From assembly GCA_019247845.1 (NCBI GenBank), contig JAFBAL010000058.1, positions 1 through 57,672 on the forward strand: DNA of 57,672 bases, written 5' to 3'. Shown here piece by piece: positions 11,622 to 20,000 of this stretch. The stretch comes from Alphaproteobacteria bacterium. GTDB taxonomy: Bacteria; Pseudomonadota; Alphaproteobacteria; Micropepsales; Micropepsaceae. The notes under the pieces were generated by a model. The model did not search any database. It was not told the DNA's origin and was given only the letters and a program-made list of their open reading frames with translations. Made by a program: the position numbers and the translations under genes. Positions within the stretch are counted from its first letter, which is position 1, and each line of letters begins with the position of its first letter.

Positions 11622-11818
11622 GCAATCCCGTGCCTGAAAAGAAGAAGCCGCATTGGGCGCTGCCCCACGTCGTCGCGGTCGTCATCGCCATCGTCGCCTA
11701 TTACGTCGTCTTCCGTTACACGGGCGACGCCGACGTGCTCTATACGATCGCCATCGCGGTCGCGATGGGCGGGGCTGCGTGGCTCGCGGCCTGGGGCTAT
11801 TTCTTCCGCGGCAGGTAG
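11618..11818 (+). CDS. Small two-helix membrane protein coupled to hutH
   Basis: A 66-residue protein with a charged N-terminus (PEKKKPHW) and two hydrophobic segments, about residues 16-33 and 41-60, ending in FFRGR. Its ATG overlaps the hutH stop by four bases, so it is read as the last gene of the hut operon. Its 3' end overlaps the convergent sulfotransferase gene by 22 bases. No function is recognised. The position makes a link to histidine or urocanate uptake conceivable, but nothing in the sequence shows it. Confidence 0.7.
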   Translation: MSNPVPEKKKPHWALPHVVAVVIAIVAYYVVFRYTGDADVLYTIAIAVAMGGAAWLAAWGYFFRGR

Positions 11819-12525
11819 CCGAATTCCTTGGCGTAGGTCTTCGTCGCCGCCTGGATCTGCTTCTGCTGGGCCGCGGTGAGCACGGTCTTGTACTTGCCGA
11901 TGCGCCCGTCGCCGACGTGGCCGGGATGCCACTGGGTGGTGAGGTCGAAGGCATCGGGATCGCGCTTGCGGCCGTGGAGCTTCTTGATCGTCTGCTTCAC
12001 CGCTTCCTTGCCGTGGGCGCGGAAGATGCGCCTGGCGGCCGCGGCACCGATGGTGACACCCAGGTGCCGCGCCACGCGCGCGACGGTCTTCTCGTCGTCG
12101 GTGAACCCGTCCTCGTAGCGCAGGGTCAGCGTCTTGCGCGACGAGCGCTTGAGCGCCACCAGCCGCTCGCTCTCGACGGTGACGTCGCGCAGCGCCGATT
12201 CGAAGGAATGGCCGAAGCGCTGCATCAGCGAGGCGACGGAGTCGCGCGGCTCGCGCACGCTGACCAGCATCTCGCCGCGGGTGAAGCGGTTCAGGAACAG
12301 CACCGCCTCGGACGGCTCGTGGCTCTTCAGAACAAGCATGCGCGACTGCCACGAACCCGGCGGGAACATGCGGAAATTGTCGGCATAGAAGGCGCCGATC
12401 TTGGCGCCCTTGAAAGCCTCTTTCAGGACCGAGATGGCGACGTTATACAGCCAGGTGGAGCCGCTGCTCTTCAGCCCCACGCAGAGCACGACGCGGGGCG
12501 GAGGGGCGGACAGGGGCTTCTTCAA
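11797..12525 (-). CDS. Sulfotransferase family protein
   Basis: A 242-residue protein with the PAPS-dependent sulfotransferase layout. The 5'-phosphosulfate loop is near the N-terminus (VGLKSSGSTWLYN, compare KSGTTWL), and the 3'-phosphate motif SVREPRDSVASLM is near residue 85. Such enzymes move a sulfuryl group from PAPS to a hydroxyl or amine acceptor; here a glycan is the likely acceptor because the neighbours build a polysaccharide. The start is a TTG at 12525 with AGGA 8 bases upstream; no ATG or GTG fits the beginning of the domain. The start codon is only 12 bases from the divergent GTG start of the next gene. The 3' end overlaps the small membrane protein. Confidence 0.78.
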   Translation of the reverse strand: MKKPLSAPPPRVVLCVGLKSSGSTWLYNVAISVLKEAFKGAKIGAFYADNFRMFPPGSWQSRMLVLKSHEPSEAVLFLNRFTRGEMLVSVREPRDSVASLMQRFGHSFESALRDVTVESERLVALKRSSRKTLTLRYEDGFTDDEKTVARVARHLGVTIGAAAARRIFRAHGKEAVKQTIKKLHGRKRDPDAFDLTTQWHPGHVGDGRIGKYKTVLTAAQQKQIQAATKTYAKEFGYLPRKK

Positions 12526-12537
12526 AGGTTGGTTCCT

Positions 12538-15500
12538 GTGAGCGACGAGATTTTGGCCGGCGAGATCGAGGCCTTGGCGCGCCAGATCGTGCGGCGCTTC
12601 GATTCCGATCGCGCTGGCGCCTTGGTCCAGTTCAAGGAAATCCTGGCGCGAAAGGCGCCGGCAAACAAGGGACTCGCGGGCAAGCTCCTGCAGCAGCTCA
12701 ACCGGACCGAGCGCTTCGACGTCGTGGCGGCGCTGGGCGCCACCGTGACGCTCGATGCCAAGACGCACGAGCAGGTCGTGACCGAGATCGCGCGCGCTCT
12801 GGCAAAAAGCGATCGCCTCGACGAGGCGGAGGCGCTGCTCGCGCGCGCCGCGCCGGTGCGGGCGTTCGACTACAACTTCCAGCTCGCCGCCGGCCGCGTG
12901 CTCACCGAAGCGCGCCGCCATGCCAAGGCCGAGCCCTATCTCGAGCAGGCCTTCGTCGCCAAGCCGACGCAGCAGGCGGCGGAGCGGCTGTTTTCGGCGC
13001 GGCTGGCGCAGCAGCGCTACGAGCCGGCGGCGGAAGCGATGGCGCGCATCCTGCGCACCGGCTCCTACCGCGCGGCGCTGGCCAAGGATTTCGCCTTCCT
13101 GCTCGAGCACCTGGACGCCGGCAGACTCGATCCCGATCTCGCCTTCACGCTGGCCTCGCTGCCCGGCTCCGACGACGCCATCGGCGCGGCTTTGATGCCG
13201 CATCTGATCGCGGCGGACATGATAGACAGCGTGCTGCTGGTGGTGGAGCGCGACATGGCCGCCTTCGGCCATTGGGACGCGGACGTGCTGATCGCGCTGG
13301 TCGACTATCTCGCCGCGCGCCGCCGCATCGACCAGCTGCTCAGCATCCAGGAGCAGTATGACGGCCGCTCCGATACGGTGAGGCAGCGCATCGCGCGCGT
13401 GCTCGATGCGCTGCCCATCGAACAGCGCATGCTGTATCTGACGCCCGAGATCGCGGCGAAGGAATACGTCGCGCTCGCGCAGCGCTTCGCCAAGACCGGC
13501 GATGCGGAGACCGGCCTTCGGATGCTGACGCTGGTTCCCAAGCTGGTCGGAAAGAACGAGGCGGGCGCGTTCTACACACGCGAGAAGTCGCGCCTGTCGC
13601 GGCTCGCGGCGCATGTCGTCCACACGCTCGACGGCCGCGCCGATGCGATCGAGGCACTGATCGCGCTGATCCTGCATGTCGTGGAGCCGCCGGTCGCGGA
13701 GTTCTTCTCGGGTCCCGATTTCACCGAGGTCGTCGACGCGATCCTGGCCGCGCGCCGCCTGTCCGAGGGGCCGGACGGCAGCCGCGACGCGCTGCTGCGC
13801 GACCGCTATTTCCCGTTCTTCCTCGAGCGCCGCACCGGGCTCGAGCCCGGCGCGCTCTCGAACGACATCCAGTTCACCGAATGCGTCTTCGACTATTTCC
13901 ATTTCACCACGCAGTCGCGCCATGCCGTCAGCGTGCCGGTGGGCGAGGTGATGCGCGAGCGCATGGCGCGGCCCGCGATGGCGATCGAAGGCGGGCGCAC
14001 GCTCGACCTGCTCACCAACTGGGGCTTCATGCAGGGCCGGCCGCGCTTCACGCTGGCGCCGCCCGGCGATTACGGGCTGTTCTACAACTGGTACCTGAAC
14101 GGCTTCTTCGGCGAGCGCCGGCTGGGTCCGCAGCTCCTGAACCCGGGCTTTCTCGCATTTTTCAACGAAGTGCTGGCGCGCGATCCGCTCACCGGCTTTC
14201 AGGTCACGCGCTATCTGAAGCTGGTCGCGCGGGCCGAGCGCTTCGACGTCGCCAATCTGATCGACCGCAACCTGCTGGCCATGCTGCTGGTGACCCAGCT
14301 CGCGACGCGCGGCACGCAGTTCCTCCCCTTCGTCGAGCCGCTGCTCGAAAGCGCGGTGACGCAGCGCGTGCTGAAGGCGCTGGGCGGCGCGGCGCTGCTC
14401 GACGCGCTCCGCGGCCCCCTGCCGCCGCGGCCGGCGGCGCGTGCGGGGAGCGGGCCCCAGGAAATCCTCATCGTCGGTCACGCTTCGAAGGAGACGGGCC
14501 TCGGGCGCAATTTCGGCATGCTCGCCGAGGGTCTGCGCTCCGAGGGCCACAAGGTGACCGGCCTGGATTTCGAGGCGCCTGCCGACGCCTTCAATGCCGA
14601 GCTCAGGCGCTGGCACGACAACCTCGCGACGCGCCCCATCGCGGTGCTGGCGGTCAACGCGCACGACGTACCCGACATCTTCATCAAGGATCGCGACGGC
14701 ATCCTCGACGATTGCCATGTCGCGGGCTTCTATCTCTGGGAAGTCTCGACCGTGCCCGACGTGCAGCGGCTGGGCATCGCGCTGGTCGACGAGGTTTGGG
14801 CGCCGACGCGCTATGTCGCCGACATCTATGCCCCGCACAAGCCGACGCATGTCGTTGGCAAGGGGCTGTTCAACGGCCGCGAGCCGTTCCTCTCGATGCC
14901 GAAGACGAACGGCGCAAACCCGCGCTTCACCTTCGTCACCGTGTTCGACTTCGACTCTTCGATCGAGCGCAAGAACCCGCTCGCGGCGGTGCGCGCCTTC
15001 CAGCAGGCGTTTGCGGGCAGCGAGAAGGTCGAACTGGTCGTCAAGACTTCGAACGTCAATCCGCAGCATTGGAGCAATGCTTGGCGGCAATGGGAGAAGC
15101 TGGTCGCCGCCGCGGCGCCCGACAAACGTATCCGCCTCATCACCGAGCGCTTCACGGGCGAGGAGATGACCGCGCTGGTGCAGGGCGCCGACTGCATCGT
15201 CTCGCTGCACCGCTCCGAGGGCTTCGGCTATCTGATGTCGGACGCGATGGCCTTGGGCGTGCCCGTGATCGCCACCGACTATTCCGGCAACGCGGATTTC
15301 TGCAACGCAGAGACCTCGTTCCCCGTCGCCTATCGCCTGATACCCGTGCCCGAGCGCGCCGCGCGCTGGACGACGCCGGGGGCGCAGTGGGCCGATGCGG
15401 ACGTCGACGCGGCGGCCGCCCAGATGCGCGCCGTGCACGACGACTACGATTCGGCGCTCGCCCGCGCCGCTCGTGCCCGCGACAACATCAGGACCGCTTA

Positions 15501-15573
15501 TGGCATGGAGCGGTTCCGGGCGATCCTGGCCGCGCGCGTGGCCGCCATCGCCGCCGGATTGTCGCCGCGCTGA
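12538..15573 (+). CDS. TPR-like / GT-B glycosyltransferase fusion (1011 aa)
   Basis: The first 250 or so residues are Ala-rich paired helices resembling tetratricopeptide repeats. A roughly 390-residue mainly helical middle part was not recognised. From about residue 641 there is a GT-B glycosyltransferase resembling family 4, beginning EILIVGHASKETGLGRNFGM. Its donor-binding segment SLHRSEGFGYLMSDAMALG carries the EX7E-type motif in the form EX7D, followed by GVPVIATDYSGNADF. It probably adds a sugar to the glycan made by this locus. Start: GTG at 12538 with AAAGG upstream; the frame is open further upstream only as a shadow. It is followed by a second sulfotransferase 22 bases on. The long helical N-terminus suggests a role in protein assembly. 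Confidence 0.8.
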   Translation: MSDEILAGEIEALARQIVRRFDSDRAGALVQFKEILARKAPANKGLAGKLLQQLNRTERFDVVAALGATVTLDAKTHEQVVTEIARALAKSDRLDEAEALLARAAPVRAFDYNFQLAAGRVLTEARRHAKAEPYLEQAFVAKPTQQAAERLFSARLAQQRYEPAAEAMARILRTGSYRAALAKDFAFLLEHLDAGRLDPDLAFTLASLPGSDDAIGAALMPHLIAADMIDSVLLVVERDMAAFGHWDADVLIALVDYLAARRRIDQLLSIQEQYDGRSDTVRQRIARVLDALPIEQRMLYLTPEIAAKEYVALAQRFAKTGDAETGLRMLTLVPKLVGKNEAGAFYTREKSRLSRLAAHVVHTLDGRADAIEALIALILHVVEPPVAEFFSGPDFTEVVDAILAARRLSEGPDGSRDALLRDRYFPFFLERRTGLEPGALSNDIQFTECVFDYFHFTTQSRHAVSVPVGEVMRERMARPAMAIEGGRTLDLLTNWGFMQGRPRFTLAPPGDYGLFYNWYLNGFFGERRLGPQLLNPGFLAFFNEVLARDPLTGFQVTRYLKLVARAERFDVANLIDRNLLAMLLVTQLATRGTQFLPFVEPLLESAVTQRVLKALGGAALLDALRGPLPPRPAARAGSGPQEILIVGHASKETGLGRNFGMLAEGLRSEGHKVTGLDFEAPADAFNAELRRWHDNLATRPIAVLAVNAHDVPDIFIKDRDGILDDCHVAGFYLWEVSTVPDVQRLGIALVDEVWAPTRYVADIYAPHKPTHVVGKGLFNGREPFLSMPKTNGANPRFTFVTVFDFDSSIERKNPLAAVRAFQQAFAGSEKVELVVKTSNVNPQHWSNAWRQWEKLVAAAAPDKRIRLITERFTGEEMTALVQGADCIVSLHRSEGFGYLMSDAMALGVPVIATDYSGNADFCNAETSFPVAYRLIPVPERAARWTTPGAQWADADVDAAAAQMRAVHDDYDSALARAARARDNIRTAYGMERFRAILAARVAAIAAGLSPR

Positions 15574-15595
15574 AACCGGTATAAGTCAACGCCCC

Positions 15596-16195
15596 ATGCT
15601 GCTCAGCCTGAACCGCAAGTTCATCTTCGTCGCCAACCTGAAGACCGCGTCGTCGACGATCGAGGCGGCGCTCGGCCCCAAGGCCGACGTGCGCTTCTCG
15701 CAGACCAAGTTCGGCAAGCACGACAGCCTCACCCAGATCAGCCACAAATACGCCTGGGTGAAGAAATACGTGCCTTACGAGGAGCTCTATATCTTCGGCG
15801 TGGTGCGCGACCCCGTCGACTACCTCCTGAGCCTCTACAATTCGCACCAGAAGGACGAGTTCGAAGGCAAGATTCACTCGACCAAAGGCAGCTCCTTCGA
15901 CGACTTCCTCGACGTATGGTGCGGCCGTTCGTGGCAGGCCAAGCCCCAACACCTGCGCTTCACCGACGAGCACAAGCGGCTGAAGATGAGCCACTTGATC
16001 CTGCTCACCGACCTGGCCGACGAGTTCCAGCAGATCTGCACGCGGCTGGGGCTCGGCTGGATCGAGCTGGGCCGCAAGAATCCGAGCCCCGAGGTGCTCA
16101 CAAGGCGCGATCTGACGCAGGCGCAGATCGACCTCGTCAAATCCCGCTATGCCGAGGATTACGCCTTCATCGAGCGCCGGCCGCGCCTGCTTTAG
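15596..16195 (+). CDS. Sulfotransferase family 2-like protein
   Basis: A 199-residue protein of the cytosolic/Golgi-like sulfotransferase type that acts on carbohydrates. It begins FIFVANLKTASSTIEAAL, where Lys16 with the following Ser/Thr cluster corresponds to the PAPS 5'-phosphosulfate loop. VVRDPVDYLLSLYNSH has Arg71 and Ser79 in the 3'-phosphate site. The ATG at 15596 is chosen because the domain starts at once; the upstream open frame overlaps the glycosyltransferase. A second sulfotransferase of different lineage lies 3 kb away on the opposite strand, which supports sulfation of the local polysaccharide. The acceptor is unknown. Confidence 0.8.
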   Translation: MLLSLNRKFIFVANLKTASSTIEAALGPKADVRFSQTKFGKHDSLTQISHKYAWVKKYVPYEELYIFGVVRDPVDYLLSLYNSHQKDEFEGKIHSTKGSSFDDFLDVWCGRSWQAKPQHLRFTDEHKRLKMSHLILLTDLADEFQQICTRLGLGWIELGRKNPSPEVLTRRDLTQAQIDLVKSRYAEDYAFIERRPRLL

Positions 16196-16272
16196 TCTTC
16201 GTTAACGGCCTGTTTTGCCCCCTCGCTTTGAGTGTTGCGCGCGCGTCCATTTTCCGGGATTAATGCGGCCCC

Positions 16273-17001
16273 ATGATCCGAGACGAGCTCGTCAGCATTG
16301 CCGGCAAGCCCCTGCGCGCCATCCGCAGCGGCCGCTTCTGGCTGTCCCCCGTCGTCGCAAAACTGTCGCCTCGCCACGGCGCCATCATGGCCTCCTACCG
16401 CATGGAGGAAGAGGGCCGTTTCGACGAGGCGCTCGCCGCCTGGTCGACGCTGAACGGCACGCAGAGCTCGCGGGCTTCCGCCTTCAAGCACAAGCTGCGC
16501 AGCGCCAAGCTCGCCTTCAAGGCCGGCCGCCTTGCCGAAGCGGTCAAGGAATACGGCGTGCTGCGCGCGCTGAACCCGGGCGACGCCTCGGTCGCGCGCG
16601 GGCTGGAGAGCGCGGCATTGCGCGCCGCCCGTGCCGCACAATCCCAAGGCCGCTGGCTCGAGGCCGCCCGCATGTGGAGCGCGTTCGGCCAGGTCACGGC
16701 CAAGGCGCACAAGGCGGTGCGCAATCTGGCGGATTGCGCGCGTTATGCCGCCCAGAGCGCGGACACGCCGCAGAAGATGCGCGACGCGCTCGAGGCCTGG
16801 AACCTGCTCAAGGGGCTCGATCCGGAGTCGCGCGAGGCCCGGCAAGGCAGCGAATGGTGCCACCTGTCGCTGGCGCGCGCCGCCGAGAAGGCCCAGGATT
16901 GGACGGATGCGCGCAAGCATTGGAACGCGATGCTCAAGCTCGCGCCGGGCGATCAGCGCGCGCTCGAGGGTTTGAGACGGCTGGATGCCGGTAACACTTA
17001 A
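16273..17001 (+). CDS. TPR-like helical repeat protein
   Basis: A 242-residue soluble protein made of helix pairs of tetratricopeptide type: EEEGRFDEALAAWSTL, FKAGRLAEAVKEYGVLRALNPGD, QGRWLEAARMWS, and AQDWTDARKHWNAMLKLAPGD. No signal peptide or catalytic motif is seen. It lies between a sulfotransferase and the lysine-rich protein, in the same direction and only 15 bases from the latter. A scaffold role in the glycan-synthesis complex is an inference from TPR proteins in general. Confidence 0.75.
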   Translation: MIRDELVSIAGKPLRAIRSGRFWLSPVVAKLSPRHGAIMASYRMEEEGRFDEALAAWSTLNGTQSSRASAFKHKLRSAKLAFKAGRLAEAVKEYGVLRALNPGDASVARGLESAALRAARAAQSQGRWLEAARMWSAFGQVTAKAHKAVRNLADCARYAAQSADTPQKMRDALEAWNLLKGLDPESREARQGSEWCHLSLARAAEKAQDWTDARKHWNAMLKLAPGDQRALEGLRRLDAGNT

Positions 17002-17016
17002 AAAGATTGCGCTTGC

Positions 17017-20000
17017 ATGCCTGAAGACAAGACGACGTCCGGCCCGGATGCGAGCGTGAGCGACGCGGCGCCCGAAGCCGCTGCCGCCCCCAAGCGCATC
17101 GCCATTCGCGCGCGCGACTCCGAGATCGGCGAGGCGCTGTGGCAGACCATCGAGCGCGCCAGCGCCAAGAAGGGCGAGGCCCAGTTCCTGCGCGCGCCGC
17201 GCGAGCAGGCCGACATCGTGGTCTATGCGCTCGGCCCCGCCGACCTGGCCGATCTGCGCGGCCTGGCGGCCGAAGTGACGCGCGACCGCGCGCCGGTCAA
17301 GTTCCTGCTCGAGCCCGCGGGCGACGCCAAGATGCGCGAGCGCACGACGCCCGCGATGAACGAGCTCGGAAGGCTGACGGGCGCCGGCGTTCTTTCCGCC
17401 GAAGACAGCGCGATCTCCTATTCCGTCGAGGACACGCTGCAGAAGCAGGCCAAAGCCATCGCCCGCAGCTTCCGCAGCGAGGACGACAAGGCCGAGCGCA
17501 AGACCGGGAAGCGCGAAGCCAAGGTCGAGCGCAGGCAGGAGAAGAAAGAGAAGAAAGAGAAGAAGGCCGGCAAGAAGACGACCGAAACCAGGCGCGTCGA
17601 GAAGAAGTCCGCCAAGCGCGGGGCGAAGGAGGAGCGCAAAGCCTCCTCGGCCAAGCAGGAGCGCAAGGCCAGGAAAGCGAAGAAAGACAAGGCTGCGCGT
17701 GCCGAGAAGAAATCGGCCAAGCGCACGGCCAAGCAGGAGCGCAAGAGCAAGAAGCCGTCGAAGGACAAGACCGCGCGCGCCGAGAAAAAGGCCGCCAAGC
17801 GCGGGGCCAAGGCGGGGTCGAAGGACGCAAGCGCGGCTCCTCTCGTTCACGTCGCCATGCCGGCCGCCGCGCCTGCCGCCGCCGACGTCTCGCGCGCCGA
17901 CAAGAAAGCCGCCAAGCGCGCTGCGAAGGAAAAGAGCGCCGCCGAGGCCGCGGCCAAGCGGGCAGAGAAGAAGTCGGCCAAGCGCGCCGCCAAGGAAGAG
18001 CGCAAGAGTGCCAAGCCGGCCAAGGGCGGCGCGTCCAGCTCCGGGAAGAAGGCAGGCAAGGGCGCCGCGGCGCTCGTTCCGGCCGGCCCGGATGCCGCGC
18101 GCGCCGAGAAGAAAGCTGCCAAGCGCGCCGCGAAGGAAGAGCGCAAGAGCCACAAGGGCGAGAAGCCCGCGAAGGCCCCCAAGGACGAAGCCGCCCGCGC
18201 CGAGAAGAAGGCCGCCAAGCGCGCCGCGAAGGAAGAGCGCAAGAGCAGCAAGGGCGAGAAGGGCGAAGCCTCGCCCGAGGACGAGGCGGCCCGCGCCGAG
18301 AAGAAGGCCGCCAAGAAGGCTGCCAAGGTCGAGAAGCGCAAAAACGAAAAGGCCGCGCTGACCCCCGAAGAGAAGGCGGCCAAGCGTGCGGCGAAGCGGG
18401 CTGCGCGGTCCGAGCCGCAGATCGGTCCCGACGGCGAGATCATCGACGAGACCAAGCCGCTGCGGCTGATGCTTGGCGACGAAAGGCTGCGCCCGGTGGT
18501 CGAGGCCGCGTTCGCCGAAGCAGGCGTCGAGGTCGAGGGCCCGAAAAAGGAATCCAAGGCCGACCTGGTCGTCTATGCCTTCGACGATCCGCCTTTGGGT
18601 CCGCAGGAGATCGCGGCGCGCGCCGCCACCTTGAAGGACGTCAAGGCACGGCTGCGCATCTTCCTCGAACGTGCCGCGGGCGACGAGCTCGAGGAAAGCA
18701 ATCGCGCCATCGCCCGACTCGCCGGCGCCAGCGACGGGTCGGTGCTGCGGCTGAACGAGATCTTCCGCCGCATGGGCGCCGGGCATCTGCTGGAAGGCGG
18801 CCGTGCGAACGAGGAAGGGCTCGAGCTGATCGCCGACGGCATCGTCGCCGCCGCGGCCGGCCGGCTGCCGCGGCGCGAATTCAAGCGCAAGCCCCGGGCC
18901 GCGGCACCCGATCTCGTCGAGGCGCGCGCGCTCGCCTCCGAGCCCGCGTCCTTGCTGAGCCAGATCAAATGGAGCGGCGCGCCGCCGAAATCGATCGGGG
19001 CCTCGTTGTCGCCGGAGCAGACCGAGGCGCTCGCCGATTCGAAGCTGCTGCTCACCGACGAGCTCGCGCTGCCGTTCCGCCTGCCCATCGACTGGGACAT
19101 GGACCTCGAGGACCACCGCGCCGAAAGGACGCTTCTGAGCCTCGATTTCCTCACCGGTCCGCTCGCCTATTGGTACGCGCGCGCCAGCGGCGTCACGGCC
19201 GAGCGCATCACCCAGATCGACGCGGCGCTGAAGCAGCGCGGCAGCTCGCCGAACGCGATCCTGATGCGCGCGACCCAGATCGTCTCGGATTTCATCGCCA
19301 AGCACCCGCTGGACGGCGAGGCCGAAGCCTGGAGCGAGGCCGTGGTGCGCGAGCGCGCGCGCGTGATGATGCTGTTCCTGCTGTGCTGCAAGGCGGCGCT
19401 GAAGCGCAAGATCAAGTTCAGCGAGAGTGCGTGCTCGGCCGCCACGATGCATCTGCTCGACATGGTCGAGATGCTGCGCGCGGACGACTTCTACGTTCCC
19501 TGCACGGTCGACGGCGTGCAGCAGGACTGCCTGACCATCGGGCTCGCGCTCGGCCTGCGCGGCACGGCTTACGGCAACGCGCTTCTCGCCCAGAGCCTGG
19601 AGCGCTTCAAGACCATGCAGCTCGATCTGGGGCTGACCGCCGACGGCGTGTGGTTCACCGATTCCTATTCGATGCATTGCGCGGTGCTGTCGCAGCTCAG
19701 CATGGTGCTCGGCGATTTCCCCGTCGCGGAATCGGCGCAGGCGGCGCCCTTCGCCGCCATCGCCAAGAAGATGACGGCTTTCGCCGAGGCCATGCTCAAG
19801 AGCAACGGCGTGCCGCCTGCGATCGACGACAGCCGCCAGAAGTCCTATGCCGAGAAGCTCTCCGGCCAGCGCCGCACCATCGCCAAGGCCACCACCGGCA
19901 CCAAGGCGGCCAAGGTGCCGCTGGTCCGGCGCATCATCGACACCTACATCTTCCGCGACGCGCAATATTTCATCAGCCATTCGTCGCAGAAGGTCGAGGC

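Noticed and set aside
12526..15438. Upstream extension of the minus-strand sulfotransferase frame to about 1213 codons
   Set aside because: Only the last 242 codons contain sulfotransferase motifs; the remainder is antisense to the glycosyltransferase, and a TTG with a ribosome site marks the real start.
17597..18400. Regular repeats considered as a CRISPR-like or noncoding satellite array
   Set aside because: Units are contiguous, in frame, vary mostly at third codon positions and encode AEKKAAKR; there are no unique spacers of constant length.
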